Source of the DNA: a virus
Length of the DNA: 64,000 nt
IMG/VR virus record: IMGVR_UViG_3300017788_000014
Span: 1-64,000 of that record
Reading direction: 5' to 3' (one strand)
Part shown: one piece after another, positions 25,345-33,057 of the stretch
Numbering within the stretch: position 1 is the stretch's first letter
Layout of the letters: the number at the start of each line of letters is the position of its first letter
Notes under the pieces: model-generated
Databases searched by the model: none
The model's input: only the letters and a program-made list of their open reading frames with translations
Told to the model about the DNA's origin: nothing
Translations under genes and position numbers: made by a program

Positions 25345-26379
25345 ATGAGTGCTGACAGAAGTAGCGGCAGAGGTGTTGATCCTGCAAATTTGTGGGGAAA
25401 ACCTATTCCGCATGCAAGAACGAGTGCGAAGCCAGCCGTGCGCGAGCCGGCGCAGTACGAGTACGAGGAAACAGTCATGGATGACGAAGATCAAGTCGAC
25501 GTCGATGCAGAACTGGAAGACGCAGCGGAGCCTGACGAGTCTGAACTGCAAGAAGTCGAAGGTGAGTACGTATCTGTGGACAACCTTTACTACGACGGTG
25601 ATACAGTAAAGAAATCACGCGAAGCGCCGGAAACTGACGAAACCGAAGAACATTTGGTCGCGGAAGCAACCGACGACGAGCCTGATTACGACGCAGAAGA
25701 CGGCGACGACGAAGAAAACGAATCGGAAGAAACTGACGACGATGTCGAAGATTCTTACGATGGTGATGATGACGATGCGGTAGATACTCAACCTGCTACG
25801 CCGAAAACGCAGCAGAAAACTTCACTTTTGAGAGGTAATGCAATGCCAGAAGGCAAAAAGGTTACGTTGTCGGATCACGTTCGGCGCGAAATCAACAAGC
25901 GCAAGGAATCCGGCGCGTCAGTCCGTGGTTGTGATATCGTTGCGGCGCTGGACAAGCGCGGTATTACGGTCAGTCAGGCGCAGGTCAGCCAGTTGCTCAA
26001 AAAGGCCGGCCTGACTGTCGGTCGTCCGGGTCGTCCGAGTGCCGCGCCGAGCGCCGGTCCGGGTCGTCCGGGTCGTCCGGGTCGTCCGAGTCGACAGCCG
26101 GAACCGGAGGCAATGGCGGAAAGCGACGGCCCGACTCGCGCGGCCTCCGCAACGCGGAAGCCAAACGCGGGTGGCCTCGCGCAGGCGAAGCCACAACAGC
26201 GCGCGTCTTTGACGACAAAGGCGACGCCGAAGGTGGCCGGAAGCGTGCGCGGTTTCCAGATTCCGATGGCCCAGTTGAAGGCCGCGGAGGCGTTCGTTAC
26301 CGCCTGTGACGGATCGTTCGAAAAAGCGACGCAGATTTTGACCGTCGCGGAGCAACTGTCGCAGACGTTCGCTGGCTGA
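25345..26379 (+). CDS. Acidic N-terminal domain fused to a basic AT-hook-like DNA-binding domain, 344 residues
   Basis: ATG with GGAG. Residues about 40-155 are Asp/Glu-rich and probably disordered. From residue 167 a different protein begins: a helix-turn-helix-like part (VRREINKRKESGASVRGCDIVAALDKRGITVSQAQVSQLLKKAG), then GRPGRP repeats (about 225-250) of the AT-hook type, an Ala/Pro linker, and a C-terminal helix. AT-hooks bind the minor groove. The acidic half may shield the basic half. At 25843 an ATG with AGAGG allows separate translation of the DNA-binding part. Possible nucleoid or regulatory protein. Confidence 0.75.
   Translation: MSADRSSGRGVDPANLWGKPIPHARTSAKPAVREPAQYEYEETVMDDEDQVDVDAELEDAAEPDESELQEVEGEYVSVDNLYYDGDTVKKSREAPETDETEEHLVAEATDDEPDYDAEDGDDEENESEETDDDVEDSYDGDDDDAVDTQPATPKTQQKTSLLRGNAMPEGKKVTLSDHVRREINKRKESGASVRGCDIVAALDKRGITVSQAQVSQLLKKAGLTVGRPGRPSAAPSAGPGRPGRPGRPSRQPEPEAMAESDGPTRAASATRKPNAGGLAQAKPQQRASLTTKATPKVAGSVRGFQIPMAQLKAAEAFVTACDGSFEKATQILTVAEQLSQTFAG
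25843..26379 (+). CDS. Possible internal product: HTH/AT-hook protein alone, 178 residues
   Basis: The internal ATG (MPEGKKVTLSDHVRREI) has an AGAGG site 7 bases upstream, unusual for a random Met codon. It sits exactly at the switch from acidic to basic sequence. Translation here would give a compact DNA-binding protein without the acidic arm. Whether both products are made cannot be told from sequence. Confidence 0.45.
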   Translation: MPEGKKVTLSDHVRREINKRKESGASVRGCDIVAALDKRGITVSQAQVSQLLKKAGLTVGRPGRPSAAPSAGPGRPGRPGRPSRQPEPEAMAESDGPTRAASATRKPNAGGLAQAKPQQRASLTTKATPKVAGSVRGFQIPMAQLKAAEAFVTACDGSFEKATQILTVAEQLSQTFAG

Positions 26380-26408
26380 TTGACGTCGTAGAACTGCGCA
26401 ACGATACT

Positions 26409-26454
26409 GAGCCGTCCGCGTCGTGGGCTACACAGCCACGACGTGCGACGGCTC
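26409..26454 (+). terminator. Strong stem-loop after the AT-hook gene
   Basis: GAGCCGTC pairs with GACGGCTC, and after a small internal loop GTCGTGG pairs with CCACGAC. AATCGTTT follows. It lies 30 bases after the stop at 26379 and before the GTG at 26482, so it could end the first transcript or attenuate the next. Confidence 0.6.
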
Positions 26455-26481
26455 AATCGTTTAAACGAGAAAGGATGTGCC

Positions 26482-26721
26482 GTGACGTTTACTGCCGGTA
26501 CCATCAAACGCATTCACATAAATCAGCATCAAATTCGCAAAAACAACAACACGGGTTGTCGCGCGAATGTTATTACGGTGCAGTGGAAAAACAAATCGTA
26601 TCCCGTCAAAACAATCGCCATCAGGGGCGAATCTGCCGTGGTGTATTCTCCTGACAAACCATTAAAATGCGGTGCCCGCGTCTGGTTGGAAACAACTGCG
26701 GAAGTGCTCGCCACGTTGTGA
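26482..26721 (+). CDS. Small conserved phage protein (IHxNQHxI motif), 79 residues
   Basis: GTG start with AAAGGA 6 bases upstream. The opening TIKRIHINQHQIRKN and the later VVYSPDKPLKCGARVWLET match a small family I recall from many phages, function unknown. It is beta-rich, with one cysteine and no membrane part. Its stop shares bases with the ATG of the next gene (TGATG). It begins the cassette that leads into the Ycf-like genes. Confidence 0.78.
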   Translation: MTFTAGTIKRIHINQHQIRKNNNTGCRANVITVQWKNKSYPVKTIAIRGESAVVYSPDKPLKCGARVWLETTAEVLATL

Positions 26722-27017
26722 TGAAATACGCCGACGACGACTATTTAAAAAACAAAGAACGCATACTGACCGCACTCGATGAAATCAATCGCGTGCAGGC
26801 GCGGTATCACGACGTCGTCGCTATTTTAGACGTAGTCACGCTACACGATATCGCCGACTATCGCGTCGAAACAGACATCGGCATTAAAACTGTCGGCGCC
26901 GTGTGTGCGCAACAGGACATCAAGCATATTTTACAAGTCTTTGCCGACACCACATGCCTGACAAAAGAAAAGTTTGAGAGCATTGTCGTGTCGCATTTAC
27001 CAGAGGAAAACACTTAA
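26721..27017 (+). CDS. Unknown protein, 98 residues
   Basis: ATG overlapping the previous stop. It is helical at the start (DDYLKNKERILTALDEINRVQARYHDVVAILD), then beta/alpha with TDIGIKTVGAVCAQQDIKHIL. No known domain. It directly abuts the DUF1257 gene (0 bases), so the two are translated together and may be partners. Confidence 0.75.
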   Translation: MKYADDDYLKNKERILTALDEINRVQARYHDVVAILDVVTLHDIADYRVETDIGIKTVGAVCAQQDIKHILQVFADTTCLTKEKFESIVVSHLPEENT

Positions 27018-27383
27018 ATGTCTCACATCGTTCAGATTAAAACAGAAGTCCGCGACATGCAGGCTATTTTTGCTGCGTGTCAGCGTCTCGGCCTCGAACA
27101 GCCGGTTTCCGGTCATCACAAGTTATTCGCCGGGCAGACCGCTGACGGTTGGGCGGTCAAGTTGCCGGGATGGCAGTTTCCCGCCGTATTTAATGTCGAA
27201 ACCGGTGCAGCCGCGTACGACAACTACAACGGCAGTTGGGGTCGGCAAGAAGAGTTGGACAAGTTTCTGCAGGCGTACGCCGTCGAAAAGGCGCGTTATG
27301 AAGCCCAGAAGGGCGGCTATTCTGTGTGGGAAGAGACGATGCCGGACGGTTCGATCAAACTCAACATCACGGTGGAGGGCTGA
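27018..27383 (+). CDS. ycf35: DUF1257 / Ycf35-like protein
   Basis: 121 residues. MSHIVQIKTEVRDMQAIFAACQRLGLEQPV, then ADGWAVKLPGWQFPAVFNVETGAAAYDNYNGSWG and FLQAYAVEKARYEAQ, fit DUF1257, the family of chloroplast and cyanobacterial Ycf35. Members are small soluble proteins of unknown function. In bacteria and phages they commonly sit beside DUF2997 and an AAA ATPase, exactly as here. No catalytic residues are evident. It probably works as an adaptor or substrate protein for the ATPase. Confidence 0.88.
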   Translation: MSHIVQIKTEVRDMQAIFAACQRLGLEQPVSGHHKLFAGQTADGWAVKLPGWQFPAVFNVETGAAAYDNYNGSWGRQEELDKFLQAYAVEKARYEAQKGGYSVWEETMPDGSIKLNITVEG

Positions 27384-27388
27384 TATAC

Positions 27389-27580
27389 ATGTCAAAGACC
27401 ATTCAGATTACAGTTTCCCCGAAGGGCGAAACCAAGATTGAAACGTCCGGATTTTCCGGCAGTTCGTGTCAGGACGCGACCCGCGAACTGGAAAAGGCGC
27501 TGGGCGTCGTTGCCGACGAGCAATTGACCGGCGAGTTTTATGCGGAAACTCAGGAACAACACAACGAGGTTCAGAACTGA
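27389..27580 (+). CDS. DUF2997 protein
   Basis: 63 residues: SKTIQITVSPKGETKIETSGFSG, then SSCQDATRELEKALGVV. This is the expected size and pattern of DUF2997 (beta-hairpin, one Cys, a helix). The Cys in SSC is the conserved feature. The family occurs in cyanobacteria and phages next to DUF1257, and its role is unknown. It lies 5 bases after the DUF1257 gene and 2 bases before the AAA ATPase. Confidence 0.88.
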   Translation: MSKTIQITVSPKGETKIETSGFSGSSCQDATRELEKALGVVADEQLTGEFYAETQEQHNEVQN

Positions 27581-27582
27581 CC

Positions 27583-29088
27583 ATGGATTTATTTACCCGA
27601 ATTCACGAACTGGTGCGTGCCGGTTTTTCTGGCATTTGGCTCGAAACCGTCGAATGTGACGACGCCATTCGCGAAATTCAACGCGGCGCTTCTACGCAGA
27701 CGCCGGCGTGGGGTTTCGACGTCTGGGATATCGACAAGCAACTGTATTCGCGCGTGACGCAGGCGCCCGGCCCGCTGCAGGCCATTCGCGCGCTGGATTT
27801 GCCGAAAGCCCACGAAACGCAGTTACTGGTGCTGAAAAACTTTCATCGGTTTCTCGGCAATCCCGAAGTTCTGCAGTCGTTGGCCAATCACGTGGCTGAG
27901 GGCAAGAGCAACGGACAGTTTATTATTATTGTTGCGCCGACCGTGGCGTTGCAGCCCGAAATCGAAAAACTGTTCACCGTCGTGCACCACGACCTGCCGA
28001 ACGAAACGCAACTGCGGACGATGTGCGTTGAGTTGTGCGAGAGTAACAGCGACTTCACGCCACCCACCGAAGAACAGTTGACCAACGCGGTTGACGCCGG
28101 CCGGGGACTTACGCGACAGGAAGCCGAGAACGCTTTTGCACTGTCGCTGGCGCGGAGCGGCACGCTTGTGCCAGATACGATCTGGGATATCAAGGCTCAG
28201 ACGCTCGAAAAGAGCGGAAACATGGCGCTGTATCGCGGCGATGCGAGTTTTGAAAATCTGGGCGGTTTGGACAATCTCAAGCAATTCTGTTTGCGTGCGA
28301 TGCGCAAGCAGGGCGAAAAGCACATCGACAAGCGGCCCAAGGGCGTGCTGCTGCTCTCCCCTCCCGGCTGCGGCAAGTCCCAATTTGCAAAGGCACTGGG
28401 TAACGAAGTTGGGCGTCCGACCGTGATGCTTGACTTCGGCAGTCTGTTGGGTAAGTTCGTCGGTGAGTCCGAGGGCAATATGCGCCGTGCACTCAAGCAG
28501 GTCGACGCAATGGCTCCGTGCGTGCTGTTCGTCGACGAGATCGAAAAGGCACTCGCCGGCGTGGGTAACTCCGGCCAGACCGACAGCGGTGTCTCTGCGC
28601 GCCTGTTCGGCACGCTCCTGACGTGGCTCAATGACCACGAAAGTGACGTATTTTTCATCGGTACCTGCAACGACGCCACGCAGTTGCCAGCGCCGTTCAC
28701 CCGTGCCGAGCGTTTCGACGGCATCTTTTTCGTCGATCTGCCCGGTGACGAACAGCGGCGGCACATCTGGGACATCTACATGCGGCATTTCGGCCTGAGC
28801 GCCGATCAGCCCAAACCAGACGACACCAACTGGACCGGTGCCGAGATCAAGTCGTGCTGCCGACTGGCGGCGCTGCTGGAAACGTCGCTGCTGGAGGCGG
28901 CGTTAAACGTCGTACCGGTGTCGGTAACATCGGCCGAGCAGATCGAGAACCTGCGCCAGTGGGCCGAAGGCCGTTGTCTGTCGGCCGATAGCGCCGGTAT
29001 CTACACCCGCGTCGGGCGGGGGGCTGTGCCGGTGAATGTCGGGGCGCGTCGAGGAAATCGAAAAGTTGCTGCGGGGGCGCCTAATTGA
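27583..29088 (+). CDS. ycf46: Ycf46-like AAA+ ATPase
   Basis: 501 residues, the usual length of Ycf46. The N-terminal 200 residues form the Ycf46-type recognition domain (LVRAGFSGIWLETVECDDAIREI). The AAA+ core has Walker A PPGCGKSQ (261-268), Walker B LFVDEIEKAL (about 315-324), a sensor-1-like FFIGTCND, and an arginine-finger region FTRAERFD. The GESEGNMRRAL pore-loop segment is typical. AAA+ ATPases of this kind remodel or unfold proteins. Ycf46 in cyanobacteria and plastids has no settled function. The gene closes the Ycf35-DUF2997-Ycf46 trio. Confidence 0.9.
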   Translation: MDLFTRIHELVRAGFSGIWLETVECDDAIREIQRGASTQTPAWGFDVWDIDKQLYSRVTQAPGPLQAIRALDLPKAHETQLLVLKNFHRFLGNPEVLQSLANHVAEGKSNGQFIIIVAPTVALQPEIEKLFTVVHHDLPNETQLRTMCVELCESNSDFTPPTEEQLTNAVDAGRGLTRQEAENAFALSLARSGTLVPDTIWDIKAQTLEKSGNMALYRGDASFENLGGLDNLKQFCLRAMRKQGEKHIDKRPKGVLLLSPPGCGKSQFAKALGNEVGRPTVMLDFGSLLGKFVGESEGNMRRALKQVDAMAPCVLFVDEIEKALAGVGNSGQTDSGVSARLFGTLLTWLNDHESDVFFIGTCNDATQLPAPFTRAERFDGIFFVDLPGDEQRRHIWDIYMRHFGLSADQPKPDDTNWTGAEIKSCCRLAALLETSLLEAALNVVPVSVTSAEQIENLRQWAEGRCLSADSAGIYTRVGRGAVPVNVGARRGNRKVAAGAPN

Positions 29089-29363
29089 GCAACAAAATCC
29101 AACAGGCGCTCGAAGACGGTTTCGCGGTGCTCATGTACACGAATGAACTCGGAACCACCACTGTCGCGCTAATCGACGGCGAAGATTGGGGTGCGGTTCA
29201 GACTGAAATCAACGAGTTGCCTGACGATCAAATCGTTGACGTAGTAAAACCGTGTGATGACGAAAGTCTCGGGGAAGGCGTAGCGCGGGCCCGGCGTAAA
29301 TTGAACCGGGAAGGCGAGTACGCAAACTGGGACGAACGTATGCGAGAACTGGGACTAGACTGA
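29085..29363 (+). CDS. Unknown protein, 92 residues
   Basis: TTG start overlapping the ATPase stop, with a GGGGG tract upstream. The N-terminal half is beta (FAVLMYTNELGTTTVALIDGEDWGAV), followed by an acidic linker and a basic helix (EGVARARRKLNREGEYANWDERMRELG). Translational coupling suggests a role with the ATPase. No family is recognised. Confidence 0.7.
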   Translation: MSNKIQQALEDGFAVLMYTNELGTTTVALIDGEDWGAVQTEINELPDDQIVDVVKPCDDESLGEGVARARRKLNREGEYANWDERMRELGLD

Positions 29364-29375
29364 GAAAAAAACAAT

Positions 29376-29393
29376 TTCAACTGTGCAGTTGAA
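29376..29393 (+). promoter_or_regulatory. Palindrome TTCAACTG-TG-CAGTTGAA, possible operator
   Basis: A perfect 8-bp dyad in the 58-base gap before the gene at 29422. It could be an operator or a small terminator; no T run follows. The gene downstream has a good AGGAG site. Confidence 0.5.
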
Positions 29394-29421
29394 TACTAAC
29401 AAACCCTACTAGGAGTCAAAA

Positions 29422-30366
29422 ATGAGCGCTGAAACTACAGATGCGCCAGAAACGCCCGCCGTTGTTCAAGAAACTGCGAATGACCTGCGGCAAACCATGG
29501 GCGCCGTAAAACTGTCGTTTTCATGGTTGGGCACGCAGCGCAAACTGAGCGATGCGCAGACGGCGGTTGCTGCCAGCACGTTTGAAGCCTCGACAGATTT
29601 GCTGACAGCGTCCAAACGGCTGATCGACACCAAGACGCCGGCATATCGCGAATTGACGGCAATTAAGAGTCAGGCGTCGGCGTACTGGCGCTCCATGACG
29701 TTGCCGTATCCGCAGGAAGGCGTGCGGCTTATTCGACAGTCCGACGTCGCGGCGTTCGAGGATAAGATGCGCGAATTCAAAGAGCGCCTGACGGCTGCAG
29801 CGGCGAATTTGCAATTGGAATACGAAACGCTCAAAAACTCTGCGCGTGAAAAACTTGGCTCACTCTACAATCCGGACGATTATCCCGCGTCGCTTGAAGG
29901 CGTGTTCAGTATTTCGTGGGAATATCCGGCTGTTGAGCCGCCAAATTATCTGATGTCGTTCAATCCCGAACTGTACGCACAGGAACAGTCGCGCGTTCAG
30001 CGACGATTTGAAGCGGCGGTTGTTATGGCCGAAGATGCTTTTGCTGCCAAACTCGAAGACCTCATCAGCCACTTGTTGGAACGGCTGACGGACGAACCGG
30101 ACGGCACGAAAAAGACGTTCAAGGCGTCCGCCATCGAAAATTTCCGCGAGTTTTACGACGAATTTCAACGGATGAATATTCGTTCTAACGCGCAACTGGA
30201 ACGGCTCGTCGAACGTGCGACGAACATTGTCGGCGGTGTTGATGCCGCCGAGTTACGCAAGAACAACGACGTACGTTCGACAATCGCGAATCAGATGAAC
30301 GAAGTTAAAACGGCGCTTAACAGTCTGGTGACCAACGCCCCGCGCCGGCGAATTCTCATGCACTGA
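29422..30366 (+). CDS. Conserved helical protein, 314 residues
   Basis: ATG with AGGAG. The pattern VKLSFSWLGTQRKLSDAQTAVAA, YWRSMTLPYPQEGVRLIRQSDV, DYPASLEGVFSISWEYPAVEPPNYL, then a coiled C-terminal half ending in APRRRILMH, is one I recall from a family abundant in Planctomycetota genomes. This is memory only. It is soluble and helical, has no enzyme motif, and is likely oligomeric. It sits directly after the Ycf-like cassette, which suggests a common pathway. Confidence 0.8.
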   Translation: MSAETTDAPETPAVVQETANDLRQTMGAVKLSFSWLGTQRKLSDAQTAVAASTFEASTDLLTASKRLIDTKTPAYRELTAIKSQASAYWRSMTLPYPQEGVRLIRQSDVAAFEDKMREFKERLTAAAANLQLEYETLKNSAREKLGSLYNPDDYPASLEGVFSISWEYPAVEPPNYLMSFNPELYAQEQSRVQRRFEAAVVMAEDAFAAKLEDLISHLLERLTDEPDGTKKTFKASAIENFREFYDEFQRMNIRSNAQLERLVERATNIVGGVDAAELRKNNDVRSTIANQMNEVKTALNSLVTNAPRRRILMH

Positions 30367-30368
30367 CG

Positions 30369-31466
30369 ATGATGACTACAGCAACTCTCGACATTCCGAC
30401 TCAACTCGTTTCCAATACTCCGACAGAATTTCCGACTACGCAGTCGGCTGTTGTTGAAAATACACCAATTCCGCCAAAACCGATCCGCAAAAAGCCCGCG
30501 CCAAAACATGATTTTCGAGACGGGCAGGGCCGCGTATTTGCGCACAAACACGCCCGCGGCGGCGGCTGGGTATCTGACCGAGCAAAAGTAGCCGAAAGCG
30601 TCTACATCGGCCCGAGATGCGGCGTCGGCGGAGAAGCGGTCGTCGAAGGTGATGTGCGCCTCGAAGGCCGCGCAAAAATTAGCGGCCGCGCCTGTGTGCG
30701 CGATTTTGTCGTACTCCGTAAAAACGCACAAATCTATGACCGCGCTGTTGTCGTGGGTAGCAGCATAGTAACCGACGACGCGGCTGTGTATGGCGAAGCC
30801 CGCATTGGCGGCAGATCAGAAATCAGTGGTGGCGCGCACGTACTCGGCAGCGCATTCGTTTGTGAATCGAATATCGGCGGACAGACCGCTGTTTGGGGCG
30901 AAACCCTAATTATCAAAAGCACGCTAAGCGGTCACGGCACGCCGTTATCAAATAGTACCGCCGCCACACGTTTAAGAATTTCGGCCAGAAACAATCCGTG
31001 TTTATGCTTATTTAACTTTGGCCACGTGCAAGACTCACAAATATTCGGCTCGGGTTTTATTTACAATCGAGCCAAAATCATAAACAGCCGAGTCAATTCC
31101 CCCAGCGGAGAATGGTTTGAAATTTTTGACAATGCGACTATTCTCCACGATTCGAGTATTACCACCAATTTCAGAATTGGCGGCAACACCGTGGCTATGC
31201 ACGTATTTTTTTACAGTCCAAGTATGACCGTGTCGCCAATGACGGCGCCGATTACGTTAAATCGGTCACAGGTTTTTATTCGGCTCAGCGTCACAAACAA
31301 CGACGAGTGTGCGCGGCTCACAGAAACGCCGACGACGGCAACGCAAAATCGCCCGCAGCAAGCAGCCGCGGTGCCGCCAATTGCGCAAATTGCACCCACA
31401 CCGAACAGTGCCGGGCCGGTGCAAATTCCCGGTTTTGGCGCTCGTCGCATCATTCGGGCAGACTGA
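30369..31466 (+). CDS. Left-handed beta-helix (hexapeptide-like) protein, 365 residues
   Basis: After a disordered Pro/Thr-rich N terminus (about 1-60), residues about 66-210 form imperfect hexapeptide repeats: VAESVYIGPRCGVGGEAVVEGDVRLEGRAKISG and more. These are typical of left-handed parallel beta-helices (as in YdcK and carbonic-anhydrase or acyltransferase-like proteins). No clear catalytic His triad is visible, so a structural or binding role is as likely as acyltransfer. The C terminus is again Pro/Thr-rich. It follows the previous gene by 2 bases. Confidence 0.78.
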   Translation: MMTTATLDIPTQLVSNTPTEFPTTQSAVVENTPIPPKPIRKKPAPKHDFRDGQGRVFAHKHARGGGWVSDRAKVAESVYIGPRCGVGGEAVVEGDVRLEGRAKISGRACVRDFVVLRKNAQIYDRAVVVGSSIVTDDAAVYGEARIGGRSEISGGAHVLGSAFVCESNIGGQTAVWGETLIIKSTLSGHGTPLSNSTAATRLRISARNNPCLCLFNFGHVQDSQIFGSGFIYNRAKIINSRVNSPSGEWFEIFDNATILHDSSITTNFRIGGNTVAMHVFFYSPSMTVSPMTAPITLNRSQVFIRLSVTNNDECARLTETPTTATQNRPQQAAAVPPIAQIAPTPNSAGPVQIPGFGARRIIRAD

Positions 31467-31473
31467 GGATTTC

Positions 31474-31743
31474 ATGCAAATATTCATTCGACCAAACGGC
31501 GCTGCGCAGTGCGTTTATGCGGATCAACTCCAACCAATTCTGACAACAATTGGCGCCACATCTGTACGCCGCGCCAGCCACGTGGAACCCGACCCTCACG
31601 ACAATGAAAAATGGTTCGTCAATCTCACTCCGGTCGGCGGACCTGTCGAACGCGGATTTGAAACACGCGCGGCGGCATTAGATTTTGAGGTGCAGTGGTT
31701 GCACCAAGCAATGAGCGCCCGGCACGTCCAACACCTATACTGA
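31474..31743 (+). CDS. Conserved protein with RASHVEPD motif, 89 residues
   Basis: The ATG gives MQIFIRPNGAAQCVYAD. The block VRRASHVEPDPHDNEKWFVNLTPVGGPVERGFETRAAALDFEVQWL matches a small family I recall from Planctomycetota and their phages; function unknown. The open frame reaches further left, but that part is out-of-frame shadow of the previous gene. It is basic and soluble. Confidence 0.78.
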   Translation: MQIFIRPNGAAQCVYADQLQPILTTIGATSVRRASHVEPDPHDNEKWFVNLTPVGGPVERGFETRAAALDFEVQWLHQAMSARHVQHLY

Positions 31744-31750
31744 GAAAATT

Positions 31751-32275
31751 ATGGGAATTGACATTTACATTCTCGACAAAGAAAACGACGAACACGATTG
31801 GCGCGTGCACGATTGTCGCGCGTATTTGCGGGAGGCGTATCACGGCGGGCCGTACGCCACGAAGATTTTATGCCGCGAAGCGTTTGACGCAGACGACTGC
31901 GCCGCAGAAATTCCCGCGGCTATACTGCGCGAAAGACTGACACATGTGACGGAACCGGCCAACTGCTCGTTCGACCACATGGGTGCGTTGATCGCTACGA
32001 TTACAAAAATTATGACGTCGAAAAATCCGCCAGAAGGCAGTTTTGGATTCTCGCTCGACGAAGAGACAATTGCAGAACACAAAGGCAAAATGGCAGACGG
32101 CACGCATCCAATGTCCGTCGAAGAAGCCGTGCGAACGCGATATGAAACCATATATCCAGACTGCACAGAAAACGACATCCAAGAGGCGATTAACAATTTT
32201 CGCGAATTCGTCGCATTTGCAGAAGCGCGTGAGCGCGAAATCGGTAAACCCTGCAAAATTTACGCCAGTTATTGA
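31751..32275 (+). CDS. Conserved protein with YLREAYHGGPYAT motif, 174 residues
   Basis: ATG 7 bases after the previous stop. The start MGIDIYILDKENDEHDW and the later YLREAYHGGPYATKILCREAF, with ...FREFVAFAEAREREIGKPCKIYASY at the end, fit a family I remember from phages and planctomycetes without a function. The middle is helical with several Asp/Glu. It is soluble. It belongs to the run of accessory genes 26482-34424. Confidence 0.76.
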   Translation: MGIDIYILDKENDEHDWRVHDCRAYLREAYHGGPYATKILCREAFDADDCAAEIPAAILRERLTHVTEPANCSFDHMGALIATITKIMTSKNPPEGSFGFSLDEETIAEHKGKMADGTHPMSVEEAVRTRYETIYPDCTENDIQEAINNFREFVAFAEAREREIGKPCKIYASY

Positions 32276-32287
32276 AAGGCAAGTTTT

Positions 32288-32653
32288 ATGTCAGAGCAAA
32301 CGTTAAAGTGGACCGATGTGCCGGCGCATATTGTGTTGGCCGCGGCTGATATCTGCGACGGCCACACCATATTTGCCCCCGAGGCGTTTCTTGAAGTTGG
32401 GGTGCCGGCAGAAATGGTGGCTCGCTACACAGTCAAACACGAAAGCGATCTGAGCAACCATAAAGAAACGATCTATGACTGCAATAGCGGCGCGCCGATG
32501 GATGAAACGCACGGAGTGTATGGACTCGCGCTACTCATCGATATGGTGCGCGATTTCGATCTCGGCAATACATACTCTATGGGTCGCGGATTTTTAGCCC
32601 GCGAATGTCAGAAAAAGTTGCACGACAGTCTCGGCGCTAGTTGCGAGAAATGA
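32288..32653 (+). CDS. Unknown protein, 121 residues
   Basis: ATG after AAAGGCAAG. The sequence is hydrophilic with His/Asp-rich parts (HIVLAAADICDGHTIFAPEAFL, and KHESDLSNHKETIYDCNSGAPMDETHGVYG). Two cysteines and several histidines could bind metal, but no known motif emerges. It overlaps the next gene by 4 bases (ATGA). Confidence 0.74.
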   Translation: MSEQTLKWTDVPAHIVLAAADICDGHTIFAPEAFLEVGVPAEMVARYTVKHESDLSNHKETIYDCNSGAPMDETHGVYGLALLIDMVRDFDLGNTYSMGRGFLARECQKKLHDSLGASCEK

Positions 32654-33057
32654 CAACCGGATTGACATGGCGTAGCGCAAAAAAACTGAAATTGTGGCGC
32701 CAATCACCGTGCAAAAATCCGATGTACACGGGGCATCTTGAACCCGGTGTTAATTTTTTTGTGCTCGCGTTAGAGCAGTACGGCGCAACGACCCACTATA
32801 GTTGCGAAGGTCATCCGGCCGGATTTTACGTGCTATTTGAGGCCGATTACGCGCTCGCTATGCGAATTCAAACCGCAGGCTATTTCAGTGTCGAAATTGA
32901 AGGCGAAAACCTGTGGAGTATACGCACAAACGCTGCGGACAAAAAGCGAAAAAATTATGTTTTGACTCACGCTGCCGAAGCGTGGGCAAAACATCTCGGC
33001 CCCGTACGTCGGCCCCGTACGTTGACCAAAAAACAAACACAAGGTCACACGCAATGA
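32650..33057 (+). CDS. Unknown protein, 135 residues
   Basis: ATG overlapping the previous stop. It has an amphipathic N terminus and a conserved-looking block, YGATTHYSCEGHPAGFYVLFEADYALA, with HYSCEGHP as a possible metal or active-site motif (Cys flanked by His). The C terminus is basic (RRPRTLTKKQTQ). The ATG of the next gene overlaps its stop. Function unknown. Confidence 0.74.
   Translation: MTTGLTWRSAKKLKLWRQSPCKNPMYTGHLEPGVNFFVLALEQYGATTHYSCEGHPAGFYVLFEADYALAMRIQTAGYFSVEIEGENLWSIRTNAADKKRKNYVLTHAAEAWAKHLGPVRRPRTLTKKQTQGHTQ

Noticed and set aside
25345-26379. Internal GRPGRP stretch as a non-coding G/C repeat
   Set aside because: The stretch keeps the reading frame and codes for GRP repeats of AT-hook type.
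27823-28788. Minus-strand frame of 321 residues
   Set aside because: Shadow of the AAA+ ATPase gene with Walker motifs on the plus strand.
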